The notes below the pieces were generated by a model, which was not told the DNA's origin, made no database searches, and saw only the letters and a program-made list of their open reading frames with translations. Below are positions 45,224 to 58,198 of a stretch of 64,000 nt of DNA, one piece after another (position 1 is the stretch's first letter; every line of letters begins with the position of its first letter). This stretch comes from Enoplolaimus lenunculus (taxonomy: Eukaryota > Nematoda > Enoplea > Enoplida > Thoracostomopsidae), in contig JASANG010002910.1 in NCBI GenBank assembly GCA_030248215.1, forward strand, positions 48,466 to 112,465, given 5' to 3'. The position numbers and the translations under genes are program-made.

Positions 45224-45231
45224 ACAAAAAT

Positions 45232-45418
45232 GACCAATGTTACTTTTAGCGCCGTAACAGAAGATTAAACGTATTCCTAAGCCTAAGCCTAAACGTTGCA
45301 AAAGAGTAATACTCCTAAACCTAACCCTAAGCCTAAGCAAAAAATGTAATCTAGAATCTAAATCTACTCTTTTATAGGCCCGCCAGAAACCGGGACGGCC
45401 CTAAAAGTAACACGGGCC
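45232..45418. mobile_element. Telomere-hexamer MITE inserted next to the astacin stop codon, perfect 8-bp duplication
   Basis: Ends GACCAATGTTACTTTTAGCG and CCCTAAAAGTAACACGGGCC; flanked by ACAAAAAT (45224-45231 and 45419-45426). The left duplication begins at the base directly after the TAA at 45221-45223. The interior has CCTAAGCCTAAGCCTAAAC and CCTAACCCTAAGCCTAAGC. Confidence 0.9.
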
Positions 45419-45661
45419 ACAAAAATAATAATTTTGTCATATAATTGGACAGTAGATACTTCTTTATTGCCACCCCCCAGACAAAGTTTTTCCCGGCATA
45501 GAACAAAACGGAAGCTTGAGAGCCTAAAGCCTGAACCGAAACCTAAAGCGGAGCCTAAGCCTAAGCCTAAACCTAATGGAATATAAAGATTGTGAGGGAA
45601 ATTAAACGAGTACTGAATAGCGATCTTTACTGCACCGTATCTATTTGTTTATATTTCTTAT

Positions 45662-45667
45662 AATAAA
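45662..45667 (+). promoter_or_regulatory. Possible polyadenylation signal AATAAA of the astacin gene
   Basis: First clear AATAAA after the stop codon at 45223, beyond the inserted MITE. If used, the MITE is part of the 3' UTR. Confidence 0.3.
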
Positions 45668-45837
45668 AGCTGCATTGCGTATTTAAAATAAAACATTTAT
45701 AGCTGGAAAAAGTTTACAATTTAGTGCCAACTTATCTTCGAACTGTTTTGCGTTCCGCCCACTTCGCGCGTGAGGTTTTCATTTGCTTTCCTGTTTCTTT
45801 TGCGACCTCTGATTCTGTCAGTCACCCTTCAAACCGA

Positions 45838-45949
45838 AGATTTGTTGAAATGTTAAAAATATTCGTTGAAATGTAAAAAAGAATTTGTTGAAATGTTAAA
45901 AAGAATTTGTTGAAATGTGAAAAAGATTTGTTGAAATGTTAAAAAGAAT
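45838..45949. repeat. Short tandem repeat, TTGTTGAAATGTTAAAAAGAA units
   Basis: About five imperfect copies of a 22-25 bp unit. Confidence 0.85.
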
Positions 45950-46006
45950 TGAGTACAAGAAAAATTTGTCGGTCTTTTTGCTCGCTTGGCTCGTGATATT
46001 AATTTC

Positions 46007-46205
46007 GGCCCATGTATAGAACAGGGCCGGATCGTTTTCCGGAGGGGCTATAATAGAGTCAATTTAAGCTTTAGACTAATTTTTTCGCTTAGGCTTATGC
46101 TTAGGCATAGGAATAGGCTCATCCATACGCTTAGGCTTAGGCTTAGGCTTATAGGCTTAGGAATATGCTTTTACTACTGTTCCGGCCCTGTTCTATACAT
46201 GGGCC
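46007..46205. mobile_element. Telomere-hexamer MITE (GGCC-TIR), reverse orientation, perfect 8-bp duplication
   Basis: 199 bp. Ends GGCCCATGTATAGAACAGGG and CCCTGTTCTATACATGGGCC; flanked by TTAATTTC (45999-46006, 46206-46213). The interior reads GCTTAGGCTTAGGCTTAGGC, i.e. direct TTAGGC repeats. Confidence 0.92.
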
Positions 46206-46479
46206 TTAATTTCTTCAGTTGGTGCTCACGTGGTAGACGGCAGGCACTGATCCATAATACTCAGTCATGCATCAAAAATTAAGGCGGGCTTTGCAAGAGC
46301 TCGAAAGGTGGCCTCGAAGCAGGTTGTATTTGCGGTAAAAATCATTGTCTCCGTTTCCGTTTCCGTTTTCGATTTATATATAAAATACCAAAAATTTCGC
46401 TAGTTTACGCTTTAAAAGTTATAAATCACGCGTCTATCTCACAGTTTTCCATACTGATATGCTGCAATTGTTCTATTAC

Positions 46480-46640
46480 GGGAGCCAATCCCAAGGTCTA
46501 CGAGGGTCACAGGCCCCCAATTTTTGAGTTTAAAAAACTTGATAGGCGTTTCTGACTACCCACTTTTGAAAGGCAAAAATATTGACGTGCTTAGTGCTCA
46601 AAACGTCTGATATAGACACTCACTGCCCGATATAAAGCCG
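46480..46640. repeat. Dispersed repeat shared with 42230-42400
   Basis: CCCACTTTTGAAAG, CCCGATATAAA and GCATCACAGT appear in the same order in both places. Class unknown. Confidence 0.5.
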
Positions 46641-47395
46641 CGCATCACAGTACGTAGCAAACTACATATGCTTGCTGGCTTCGTATAAGCATATATGTAA
46701 AATAAAATCTGCTGGAAATTTTTGTCAAGTTGAAGTTAAAATTTAGCAAAATGCAATCATTGTTTTCGCATATTTTACTTTAATTCACTTTAAAACTTTA
46801 ATATGATAGCTGCGCATTGTCCACATTAACGGATTGTGGTGTTTACTATTCTTTTACCTCCTGCTTTGGCCCAAAATCAGATTTCAAATAAAAATCCTAG
46901 ATCCGATATATAGGGGTTGAAACCTGGTTTTGAAGTTGGTTTTGGATGTTCGGGCCACAGTACGCTGCTGACCGTTGCCCAGTTAGAGAAAAAATTGAGG
47001 TAGATACCAGAAAATGTATAAAAATACTGAAACTGACTACAGCAGCAAAAGACTGATCACATCGCAGTTGGAAGTGCAGCGTGCCTTTAGCAAAGCAGAG
47101 TGTGCACATTTGCGTTCTTTGTTTTTGAATTTTTTCTTTAGGCATGCAAATGGTACGTTAAACTCTCGCAATGAGCCATTTTCAGCAGATGACTTTATGG
47201 TTAATATCTGTTTAAAGTGTTTTTATTGCCAAATTTCTAGATTGGTCTTCAAAAACGTGGAACCTATATCACTTGAAGTCTCCGAGAGGACTCGATCAAG
47301 TCTAAAACACGTTTGATTGCACTAAAAGTATGTTACAAAATAAGGACTTCCGACATTTTTATACTAAACAGCTTGAAAGCAGGCATACATGGATT

Positions 47396-47470
47396 GCTCG
47401 AATTGGAGGCCTTAGGAATTTCGAGACAAGTTCTCTAACACTGCGCCAAGTGGCCCGTCTTTCCAACTAC
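47396..47470 (-). mobile_element. tRNA-derived SINE head, related to the one at 11780-11862
   Basis: Minus strand: CCACTTGGCGCAGTGTTAG (box-A-like) and CCAATTCGAGC (box-B-like), followed at the other side by GTTGGAAAGAC as in 11780-11862. Degenerate. Confidence 0.45.
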
Positions 47471-47923
47471 TTTTATTGTTCGATTGCATATATTGCATAT
47501 GAACAAGTATCAAGAGTATGTCTCAGCACCTGTGTCGTTTCCTTTTATTCTTTGTGGATATTTCGTAGCTAGTAGCTGAAGGTAGCAAAAGATTTTATAG
47601 GACCGTGGCTAGATTGCAGAGGCACCAGCGCCGAGTCTTATTTTCATGCAAGGTTGGAAATTTTCTAGGGGGCAAAAATTTTTCCAGGGAGCTATGTCCC
47701 TCCTGGCTCCCCTTGGATACGGGCCGGTCTGATAATCGGTACATTTCCGAGTTTTAAAGTCGAGGGTTTCTGGAGATGTGCGTTACTTATCAACCCTTTT
47801 TAAGTTAAAGCTATAAGACTTGAGTAAAACGTTGAATTAATTGAATTTCGGCGCGTAATTTGAATAAATGATGAATGCCGAATGAGTTTTGGTATAATTA
47901 TTTTCTGTAGCGAACGTTTGTCT

Positions 47924-50900
47924 ATGTATAGTATGCGCCTAAGATTAATAAGCCGCGCTTGCTTGTTGCGACAAATTCCATGTTCACTTTCCTGTATGGC
48001 ACAGTGCAGCAGCACTGCTCAAGCAAGTACTCAGGAGGATGATAACACTGTAGTAATACCAGGGTCACAAGATTATGTGGCGCCTGGGTCTGCCAAAACT
48101 CGCACAATTAGTAGAGCAATGGAAAAGTATTTAGAAACGGCTCGGGCTCATGGTGAGTTTACTATATTTCTTTAGGGAATCGAGACGACGAGTTGACCGA
48201 TTCCGAATTTGAACCCATTGTAATTTGTCCAAATGCCTTTCCGAGAATTTAACAAACCGGTTCTGTGAAAATGACAGAAGCAAATGAATTTCGTAATATC
48301 GAAACCGTATTCAGTGAAACATGAATTATAGTCCGCAACCGCAAGTGCAAAAAGTTTCCAAAGAATCGGCCAGTCTGTTTTTACCCTATTTGAAATATAA
48401 AAACTTGTTTACGGTAATTTTACAGTGATAGAAAAGGTGTCAACTCCTGAAATGTTTCCCTTTGTGATACAAAGAAAACGCGCATACACAGGCCCTGCTT
48501 AGAATGATCGTGTTTCAGCTTGTACGTAGTTTGCACTTGCACTGAGTTATCAGTTATTGAATTTTGTATGTATAATAACGGTGGTGACTTTAGTACGCTA
48601 ACAACAGATGCATACTATTGTCGAAAATTATCTTTGGTTACCAATGGTCTTGTTGTACGTGTCACAAACCCTCTTATAAAACTTTAATTTGAACAAAAAC
48701 CGCTCAATGAATCAAACATACTTTATCGTGGTTTTGGTTATGATCAGCATATAATATAGTAAGTTATGTAACGATACATTTGGTATTCTTATTTCTACCA
48801 AGTATTGAACAAAACTTGTTTGTTTTAAGACAAACTGATGAAGCAAGAATTAGAAGAGTTCGAGCTTGGTAAAAGGCATTTGGCGAATATGATGGGCTGG
48901 GATCCAGATGATATTACACAAGAAGACATAGATGTATGTATATTGTTTATTACAATTTTATTTAAAGTTTGAAAATCTGGATTTAATTGTTTCGTTAACC
49001 AATGTGTGTTGTTATACCAAATCATTGTTGGTTCGTATTAATAAACCAATATACCAGTCGTAGTGGGACTACATTTATTGACCGAAGCTCGAACACACGT
49101 AAACAATTAATGTAATATGCAAATTAGTTATTAGCTAACTATTAATTTATCGGTTTTGGAGGTTTGTAAGCAATTTCCTCAGATTCCGCGCACCCAAAAA
49201 CCCTTCAGCTACCCAATAATTTTTGGAATAATTAAAAAAGTCCTAGTTTTGTGTTGTCAATTAAGCTAATATGCAAATTAGCTATTAGCTAACTATTCAA
49301 TTATCGGTTTTGGAGGTTTGTAAACATTTTATTCAGATTCCTCGCACCCAAAAACCTTCAGTAAACTCTAATAATTATTGAAATAATTTAAAAAGTCCTA
49401 GTTTTGTCTTGTCAATTAAGCTAATATGCAAATTAGCTATTAGCTAACTATTCAATTATCGGTTTTGGATGTTTGTAAACTATTTATTCAAATTCATCGC
49501 ACCAAAAAACCCTTTACGGCTGAAATTATATTGCTTTTAACCTTAATAATTAGTGAAATATTGTGAAAAGTCGTAATTTAGGCTTATGCTAATATGCAAA
49601 TTATCTATTAGCTAACTGCTCAATTAACGATTTTGGAGGTTTGTAAACAGTTTACGCAGATTGCTCGCACCCAAAAACCTTTTAATGCTAAAATTACATT
49701 GCTTCTAACTGTAATAATTAGTGAAAAATTGTGGAAAGTTCTAATTTAGGCTTAATTAATTATGCAAATTAGCCTGTAGCTAATAAACAGCTTAAAATTT
49801 TAAAACGCCAATGCGAGGTTAACACCCCAGGATAATTGGCTTTCAAACAAAAAAGTTTATCAAAATCGGTTCAGCCGTTCCTGAGATTCTTTTCGGACGG
49901 ACAGACGGACGGGCGGACATCGACCTTTCGACCCCCAAGTACAAAACATAAAACGCTTCGCGAAACTCCGAGCTTCACTCAATGACCTGTTTTCACTATA
50001 AGATGATTACACGATGATTTCTTGTTTTTAGAAAGCTATAGAATATCTGCTTCCGTCTGGCTTAACTGATATGAAAGCTAGACCAGTTATGAAGGTATGT
50101 TAGTACTGACTACGTTGTTGTGTGAGACAAGTATTTAGCATTCTTGTCGGAACTGTAATGTCAAAGGTTCCGATGGTTAGGAATTGTTATATAGGTGCCG
50201 AAGAATGTTGCGAAATTTTATTGGAACCAATTGTTGCATGATAGTTATGACCAGACAAATACCATATAAACTGTTGTAATTGAAGCTTTTTGTTACGTCA
50301 GCTTAGACAAGAAAAAAGAATTGGTTTGGTTGTAAATTTTTTTGCATTGTTTTAGCATCCTTCTCTGGTTTTTCCGAAGCAAAAGTGTAAGTATTGCACT
50401 GATATTTTGGGTTGCTGTCTCAAATTTGATTTTCAACTTTGGTTTGCTTTCACGCGTTAAAAATGAAATTTTAAAAATGTTTCTTGAAATATTTAAAAAA
50501 CGATGCTTTTAGCCTGATGTGCAATATTATTACCGGATTATTTTAGCCGCTGCGTTTGATGAAGACGGACGGCCGTACCATTGCTTCTTTTATACTGCGA
50601 AGCCAAACTTCTATCAAATACTATCGGTTAGTCTTATTGTTTTTAAATGTGAGTTTTGCAAGAATAAGTAAGAATGAATAAAAACGATGGTGTAAATATT
50701 GAAATTAATACTTAAACAAATAAGTCGAGCCATTTTTCTAAATTTTTGTTGGGGATGTGTAGATATCAAAATTTTTTGCCGATTTCGATCCTTATTTTAA
50801 AAATTTGACGACTCCGAACCGATACCGATGCCGATTCAAACTTTAGTACAATCATGCTTATAATTATGAGAAGGCTTAAATCCTAACCGTCATAAACGCT

Positions 50901-53900
50901 TATTATTTTATAAGAAAGTTTCATTTCAATTAATTTTTTCAAACAGAAACTCAAGAAAGATAACTATTGCATTGATCAGACAGTGATTTAGTCCGCTCCA
51001 GAGCGAGAACCGCTTGATGAGGAGAGACAATCTCTCATCCTGTTTAGGTACCTTGAAATTGCAGCAGCAGTCCCTCGTGATTGGAAACGGAGAGTTGAGA
51101 GTAAACAAGTAATCTGTGTGCCAGCGTTTTTAAATAATTCTTTTGGTTAAATTAAAATTATTATCGCATTGTGTAGTATTGCTGAGGTCAGTGAGGTGTT
51201 GTAAGGTTTTACAAAATAAAAGTTTTTTAGGATGCCGCCGACTTGGCTGAAAAAGCGCAGGAGCACGAAGCCGATCAAATAAGAGCTGGAATTTTAAAAC
51301 CAGAAGGAAAGCTGTAAGTTCTCACATTTGTGTGCCTGTTTTTAAAGGAATTTTGAAATAACTCTGTTTGTTAATATCCTATTTGGTTAGTTTAGTAGTG
51401 TCAAGTTTTTTTTATATTTTATACTCTGATTATAAGTACAACTACTGTTATTTGTATTACAGAGATTTACTTGGCACTCAATGGTTCACCAAGGACGAGC
51501 TGTCAAAATTTTCTATTGAGAAAATTACAGACGATAATGTAAGTGATGTCTTCTGTTTACAAAATATTAGAAATGCTCTGGGGCCTGACACCTGCCCTAG
51601 TTCAGCACGTTATTTGCCGGGGCCTAACCGGGACCGGTTTTACATACGATTCTTAACTGCCTGGTAGGAAAAACAATCTTATCACGTTCGGAATTTGTTT
51701 CAGAAATATGAAAATCACAAGAAATTACTATACACGATATTTATTTTCCCACGGTTTGCTGTGCACGCTACACGATATATAGATTTCCCACTGTTAGCCA
51801 CCATAAACGTATTACGTATATCGTAGCTCATGTTGATACTATCTTTACGTATCCTAACTTGGCCTTGGTTGGTAACGGCCCCAGTGCGGGGCAACTACTA
51901 AGTATATTATATACGTAGATGTTTTTAATGCTGTTACTTGACATTTTTATGGAAATATTGCATCCATTGAGCGAAGCGAATCTCCGGGCAAAGCTCGGAG
52001 ATTCGCGAAGCGTTTTATGTTTTGTACTCTGGGGTCGAAAGGTGGATGTCCCTTCGTCCGAAAAGAATCTCAGGAATCTCAGGAACGGCTGAACCGATTT
52101 TGACAAAATTCTTTTGTTTCGAAGCCAATTATTTTGGGGTGTTAACCTCCGATTGGGGTTTTAAAATTTTAAGCCGTTTATTAGCTGTAGGCTAATTTGC
52201 ATAATTAATTAAATCTAAATTAGGACTTTGTGCAATATTTCACTAATTATTGCAGTTAAAATCAATCTAATTTCAACATTAAAGGGTTTTGGGTGCGAGG
52301 AATTTGAATAAATTGTTTACAATCCTCCAAAACCGATAATTGAATACGTAGTTAGCTAATAGCTAATTGGCATTAAGACTTTTTAAATTATTTCAATAAT
52401 TATTTGGGTTTATTCAAGGTTTTTAGGTGCGAAGAATGTGAATAAATTGTTTACAAACGTCTAAAACAGATAATTGATTAGCTCGCTAATAGATAATTTT
52501 GCATATAAGCATAATTGATAAGCCTAAATTGGGTGTTTTTTGCAATGTTTCACTAATTATTAGGGTTACAAGAAATCGAATTTCAGCAATAATGGGTTTT
52601 GGAGAGCGAGGAATCTGAATTATGGTAAAGTTATGTACTGATGACGTTTTCTTGGCTTGACAATGGCGCATAAGATTGAGCTAAATTTATAGTACTTAAA
52701 CACAAAGCTGATGTTGTTACTGTAGTTGTAATAATTACGTGTTGTTTGTTTAAGCACAAACAATTTGTCGCAGCAATGGAATTTTTGGTCGGCCAGCCTT
52801 ATTCGTATATGCACAAAGAATTTATTATGAAACATCGGTCTCGTATAGCGACAGTAGAAAGTATTGATGCTGATTTGCCTTCTGGGGTAAGTTATTTAGA
52901 TGTATCGGTAAACCTTTTGTAATAGATTCAGTTGTTTTTGTACGTGTGTACGGCCCGGAATTTTTTGACTGTTTGTCGTAAACCAGCTGAATATCATATC
53001 TAGGTTTTGTAACGAGTACACGCCTAGCTGAACTATGACAACAAACTACATCCATTTTAGACGCCTTTTTCCCCGATGTGGGGGGTTGGCATTTAACCAC
53101 ACAGCAGTCAATTCTCAAACCCGTAAATTCCACACCTCCAGACCGCTTTGTCTCTAGCATCTTCCTCTTTAATCACACCTTCGCACAATCTCTGTACACC
53201 TGCTCACTCCATCCTGCCTCGGTCTCCCTCTTCGCGTTTCACCGTTGACCTCAATCTCCAGCGCCCGCCTAATCCCGCATTCCTCATGTTTCCTCATCAC
53301 ATGTCCATACCACCTAAACGTTGACATGTTTATCACCGTCACAATGTCCTACTTCAACTCCACCATCTGCATGAGGTCGGCGCTACGCTTTCTGTCCCTT
53401 AACTTTGCTCCACACATCATCCTCACCATTGCCTTTTCTGTTCTGCGCAAGATACCCTCTTAATCACTTATCATCACCCACATTCCACCTCTATACACCA
53501 TCGCTAATCAAACACATGCTCTGTACATTCTTCCTTTTACCGTTAGAGACCACCTCGTACCACATAGTACCTCGCTCAATTCCCGAAACTTCATCCAGTC
53601 ATCCCTGATCGATCCTCGCCGTTACCGCATTCAAACAGCGTCCTCCAGCATTCAACTTGTCCCCCAAATACAGAAGACCCTTACCTGTTTAAAAATTGGC
53701 GTATGTGCATATATAGTTTTTGAATTATTGTTAATGTGATGGTATAATTCTAAAAATTATATAATTTTGTAAAATTAATTTGATATTTTTTCATTCTATA
53801 AAACGAATATATTTTTGATTTAATTTTTGGTAATTTTGGTTTTGGTTTTGATAATTCATTCTGTTTGGAGATTGTATTCGTGTTTAATTTTCCGATTAAA

Positions 53901-56900
53901 AACTTAACAACGAATAAAATGGACACTTGGGCGTGAATTTATAACTGGTGCTTATGTAACAATCACAGTTAATTTTCGAAAAGCAAAAATGATGCGTTTG
54001 TTTTGTATTAAGTCTTTCGTGGTATGAACCATGAGAAACCGTGAAGTATAATTTATTTGAAGTACAAAACCGTGAAAAGCTTTGATCATACTGTTTCACC
54101 AACTAGCGGGTGCCCTATAAGCATGTATGTTGGAAATCTTAGAACACATAATATTCTCAGGCGCGTACTAAGGGCGGCGCTATACTTGTCTTGCAAAGCG
54201 TCCGTCGCCGTATCACAGATGAGTAATTCATGTACTTTACTGGTGACCGTTTTTGACGCAAATTTTTAAAAGTAGTAAATTTTTTCAGCTTTTCTTGTTA
54301 AAACCTTAATTTAAGCATATTGCTCTAGGTTGAATACGACGAACAAGGGAGAATGTATGCTGAAGGTCACGGTAAGCGATGATATTTTCCTTGTAGGATT
54401 TTTATTTATTGTTGATACAAAATTATGCAAAATGTAAAACCAGATTTAACGTTTAGGTTTTAACCTGTGCATCAAAACTGGTTAGTGATTCTATTACAGG
54501 CTGGTTTGGAAACGACGTTCGTCTTTGGAAGAGGTCTCTGCCGCGACTAGCTAGTATGGGTAAGGCCTTCGCTATGCGTAGGTTTACTGGTTACGCTTGG
54601 CGTCAGGCTTAAGATGCACACTTAGACTTAATGTCTTAGATGCATGCTTTGTGTTCAGGACCAACTGATCAATACATGTACTCCAAATGTTTATAGGTCT
54701 TCGTAAACGCTATGCGTCCAAAGTTCGTGTTTATGCAAATGGGTCTGGTCACATCGAAGTTGATGGCGAAACTGTAGAAGATTTTTGGACTACTACTGCC
54801 AAGTGAGTATTGCTCAAAGTTGCACTGATTACACGTTTTTTAAATAAACAAAAGTCCGCGAATTGTTTGTTTCCTGTTTACATTTTTATCCACAGTTAGG
54901 CTCAAATTGAACGTAACTTGCGTTTGCAATAATTATTGGTTGCAGTTATAAATGAGTAACACGTTTGCCTTTACGCCAAAAAAGCTCTACCGCTTGCTGC
55001 CTTTATGAGATTACAAAAATTTAGGTGCTAAAACATTTTGGTTAAGGCAGAACTTTGAGCGTTGTTGCATCTTAAATGAATTTTGACTGTTTTTTGCGGG
55101 AGCAGATATTATGAGCAACAATATAGGCAAGAGGTGCTGTAAGAACAGTTAGAGTCCTTTGCAGTTTGTAACACATGAACTTCTGTCTTCCGAAAGTTTG
55201 TGGAATATAACCCCTACGTTTGAAATTACTGGTTACGCACCTGGGTATAAGGGCAGTAGTTTTCGTAGTTTTGCCGTGATTTGTTTGATTTCAGGGAACA
55301 GCTTTTGTTTCCGTTTATTGTGCTCAATCGATTAGGTGACTTTGACATTTACGCTGAAACTTGGTATACAATACCATTAGCGGAAGACAAAGGAAATCCA
55401 GGTAGATATTGTTGAAATAAATGATAATGGTTTCGTGGAAGAATAATACATACTTGGCAGTGCTGGTATTGATAATATTGGATCGCAATTTGCAATGAGC
55501 AGCCGCTTTTATAATTATGTTTTGTTTAAAAACGATAATTTTCGTTTTGTATAGATCATTTTTCTAGGTTTTGTTTGGCCTCCAATTTTAAAAAAATTAA
55601 ATGCTGGTTTTTAAATAAGTACAATTTTCAAGTATGCAGCATTCCTTAGCCTGGGCTGGGAAATGTTCTGGTGCGCAGTTACCTATTACCCATTACAAGT
55701 GTGTGTTAATTTGTAAAAGAGTGTGTATTATTGGTATATTATAAAATTTCAGCCAAATTTCCAAATACCAAAACGCCCCATAGACATGCAGAAAGCGCCA
55801 GGGCTGGTTCTGTTCGACTTGCTACTTGTAGAGCTCTCAGCGTTTTGCTTCCTTCGAATGACGTTCAAAAATTAAAATTTGGTAAGTGTTTGTATGTTAT
55901 ATGCTTCGATATATATGACTACATTGATCGGTTCGTCTTTCAACAGAACTGAAGTTTCTACTATTTTATGCTCAAAAACCACTTGTGCCTATGTATTTAA
56001 CAAAACTCGATCTGAATTAAACTGAGAATATCAAGAGTTTGCATTAGTTTTGAACTTTTTATTTTTATTTTTTATAAAATGTACGGATTAAGGATTACCA
56101 TTTTGCGTCTGAATTACTGTAGTTTTCATGATCCGCATGGTTTGCAGTTTCTCAATTTTTGTGGAATAAAGTATCTTTTTCGTTTTACGGAAGCATTATT
56201 ATCTGAGGTGCAAATTTTGTATTAGTGTACTTGATTTTTTTACAAATTGAATTCGTCAAAAGTACAACAAAATGTGTGCAGATTAACAAATAATTTACTT
56301 TCGGTGTAAAGTTGATTGGACAGACAGCTAAGAGTTCAATATTAATCATTGTTTTGTTTTCAGCCGGCTTGCTACAACGCGATGTTAGACGTAAGGAAAG
56401 GAAGTATCCTGCGCAAAAGGGTGCTCGTGCAAAACACCGATGGTAAGTTCTTAATTTTTAGCTCGATGTATGTTTTTGATTTTGAGCTTGATGGTAAGTT
56501 CTCGGTTTTTAGTTCAATGGTTTTTTAGCTATGTCGGTTTTGGTTCTGATTACTAACGATATCTACCGCGTGACAGTGATTGAAGTTTCGGAGTTTCGGC
56601 CAATGTAAACGGCAGATGCGGAACAGTATTAAGCATATTCATAAGCCTAAGCGTAAGCGTAACAATGGGTTTATTCCTCAGCCTAAGCCAAAGCCTGAAT
56701 CAAGTCAAAAAATAGTCTAAAGCTTAAGGTTATTCTATTCATTGTCATTTAAAACTGACAGCAATATATGGGGCAAAAGTTGTTCCATATCAAATGGCGA
56801 AATCTACTTTTTCTTTTCAAAAGACAAATATTTGCATGTTCGATTTGTATTGGTAGCAAAATAATAAATGTTTTTATATTTTAATATCCGTTTCTTTTAT

Positions 56901-57031
56901 TGATCAGGGTCCGTTAGCGGAGTTGTTGAATTTGCTTTTAAGTTTATGTGTAGCTGATGCTTCATTGATCTTTTATTGTTCCATACAGCTTTATGTTTTA
57001 TTTTATCACGTTTTTCAGGAAGAAGCGGTAA
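47924..57031 (+). CDS. MRPS9: Mitochondrial small-subunit ribosomal protein uS9m, complete, 15 exons
   Basis: Exons: 47924-48152, 48830-48933, 50032-50094, 50356-50386, 50547-50626, 51231-51313, 51463-51538, 52755-52886, 54329-54371, 54500-54559, 54697-54802, 55295-55401, 55753-55881, 56364-56442, 57019-57031; 444 residues, all GT-AG and in phase. An in-frame ATG at 47882 would add 14 residues; 47924 is preferred because [17 protein letters not shown] is a basic, acid-free mitochondrial presequence. Strong matches to animal MRPS9: [53 protein letters not shown]-like [20 protein letters not shown]. The S9 core follows ([49 protein letters not shown]), then the basic tail [20 protein letters not shown] ending in WKKR. 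It binds 16S-like rRNA in the mitoribosome small subunit head. A 13-nt last exon supplies only part of W plus KKR and the stop. Confidence 0.95.
49050..49990. repeat. Dispersed GTCCG-core repeat (reverse) with a four-unit ~160 bp array in MRPS9 intron 2
   Basis: GCTAATATGCAAATTAGC, TATTAGCTAACTATTCAATT and ATCGGTTTTGGAGGTTTGTA recur near 49120, 49265, 49420 and 49590. These are followed by CTGAGATTCTTTTCGGACGG and CGGACGGACAGACGGACGG. The same parts are at 51990-52620 and 20395-20700 in the opposite orientation. Confidence 0.75.
51960..52625. repeat. Dispersed GTCCG-core repeat with ~150 bp subrepeats in MRPS9 intron 7
   Basis: CGCGAAGCGTTTTATGTTTT, GTCGAAAGGTGGATGTCC, CCGAAAAGAATCTCAGGAA, then subrepeats containing AAACCGATAATTGA and TAGCTAATAGCTAATT. 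Opposite orientation to 49050-49990. Confidence 0.7.
53030..53690 (-). pseudogene. LINE C-terminal fragment (reverse transcriptase tail) in MRPS9 intron 8
   Basis: The minus strand encodes [20 protein letters not shown], then [20 protein letters not shown], the well-known C-terminal signature of RTE/CR1-like non-LTR retrotransposons. Farther N-terminal is [10 protein letters not shown], also typical of the RT thumb region. Conserved text is split over frames with at least one in-frame stop (after QMVELK), so it is a dead 5'-truncated copy. It is noticeably more GC-rich than the surrounding intron. Confidence 0.8.
56598..56745. mobile_element. Partial telomere-hexamer MITE in the last MRPS9 intron
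   Basis: GGCCAATGTAAACGGCAGAT at the left, then CATAAGCCTAAGCGTAAGCG. The right end is missing. Confidence 0.5.
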
Positions 57032-57521
57032 TATTTCAAAAATTGTTACGAAAACGCTGTGAAGAATTTGTGGCACGAAACAGAACAACCAATCATTGTA
57101 GGGCAGAGTTGAAATGTTTTAGTTTGTTTGATTCAAGTTATGCTCTCTAATTGTAGTTAAACAAAAAGTTAGTTGCTTTTATACACCTTTCTCACGATTT
57201 TTAACCTTAGGTTTAGGTTTGGGACTTCCGCTTCAGTTTAAATTTTGAGGGCAAGTGCCCCAAGGCAGTTTAAGCATAGTTAATTGTGTGGTGTGTGGAC
57301 GGTTTAGATCTAACGTATTTTTTCGCATGAATACAAATATCAGATATTAAAACGAATACGCGCAGTAAATAGTTTAGCTTGGTAGGGTTCACATTTGTTG
57401 GTGCAACAACCTGTTTGTATGGATTGTTTATCTGTGTTTAGTAAATTTCGATGCGTAATTCTGGAAGGGCGATTTGTGCTGAAGAAGAGGTTGCTAAATT
57501 TACTATTAAATCTTTCGACTG

Positions 57522-57527
57522 AATAAA
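57522..57527 (+). promoter_or_regulatory. Possible polyadenylation signal AATAAA of MRPS9
   Basis: AATAAA about 490 bp after the stop at 57031. Position-based only. Confidence 0.3.
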
Positions 57528-58017
57528 AATGTGCTCATTGAACGACCCTTCGATTTATATGCTAATTTTTTGGGTCTTTAATGAGATCGCTATAGTATGT
57601 AGACTCCCACATCGATCTAACTGCCTCTCTAACACTGGCAAATATGTCCACCTGAGACGTTACATGAAGATTGTATTGCCCTATGCAAAGCGATACGGCT
57701 CACCGTTTTCTGCGGGACTGCAATATATTAAGTTTAATCTTTCGTTTTTGGATAGGTCAGGTTTTGTTACACCTTAATATGCTGGCTCTTATAGACTGTC
57801 CTGCGCAGGTAATGCTCAGGGTTAGGCCATGGAAGTGGCTTTTCGTAGTCTGAGTTTAGGACTAAACTACCCATGCTTTTACATAAAGCCTTTAAATGTA
57901 GGGGGATGTGTACAACAACAGAAAATATATATATGCTACTGTAGCATTCTTCAGCTGTCAACATTGGCTCAGTGTTGAAAAACAAATTTTAAACGCATTA
58001 AACCGCATAGCATATTG

Positions 58018-58198
58018 GGCCCATGTTACTTTAAGGGGCGTCCAGGTTTCTGGTGGGTCTATAAAAGAGTAGGTTTTTAGACTCTAGATTACATTTTTGC
58101 TTAGGCTTAGTCTTAGGAACTCATTTTTGCAACCCTTTGTCTTTAGGCTTAGGCTTAGGAATACGTTAACTGTTACGCCCCTTAAAGTAACATCGGCC
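58018..58198. mobile_element. Telomere-hexamer MITE, GGCCCATGTTACTTTAAGGG subtype, 7/8 duplication
   Basis: Ends GGCCCATGTTACTTTAAGGG and CCCCTTAAAGTAACATCGGCC; flanks GCATATTG (58010-58017) and ACATATTG (58199-58206). The interior reads GCTTAGGCTTAG and TTTAGGCTTAGGCTTAGG. Same subtype as 45232-45418, opposite orientation. Confidence 0.85.
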
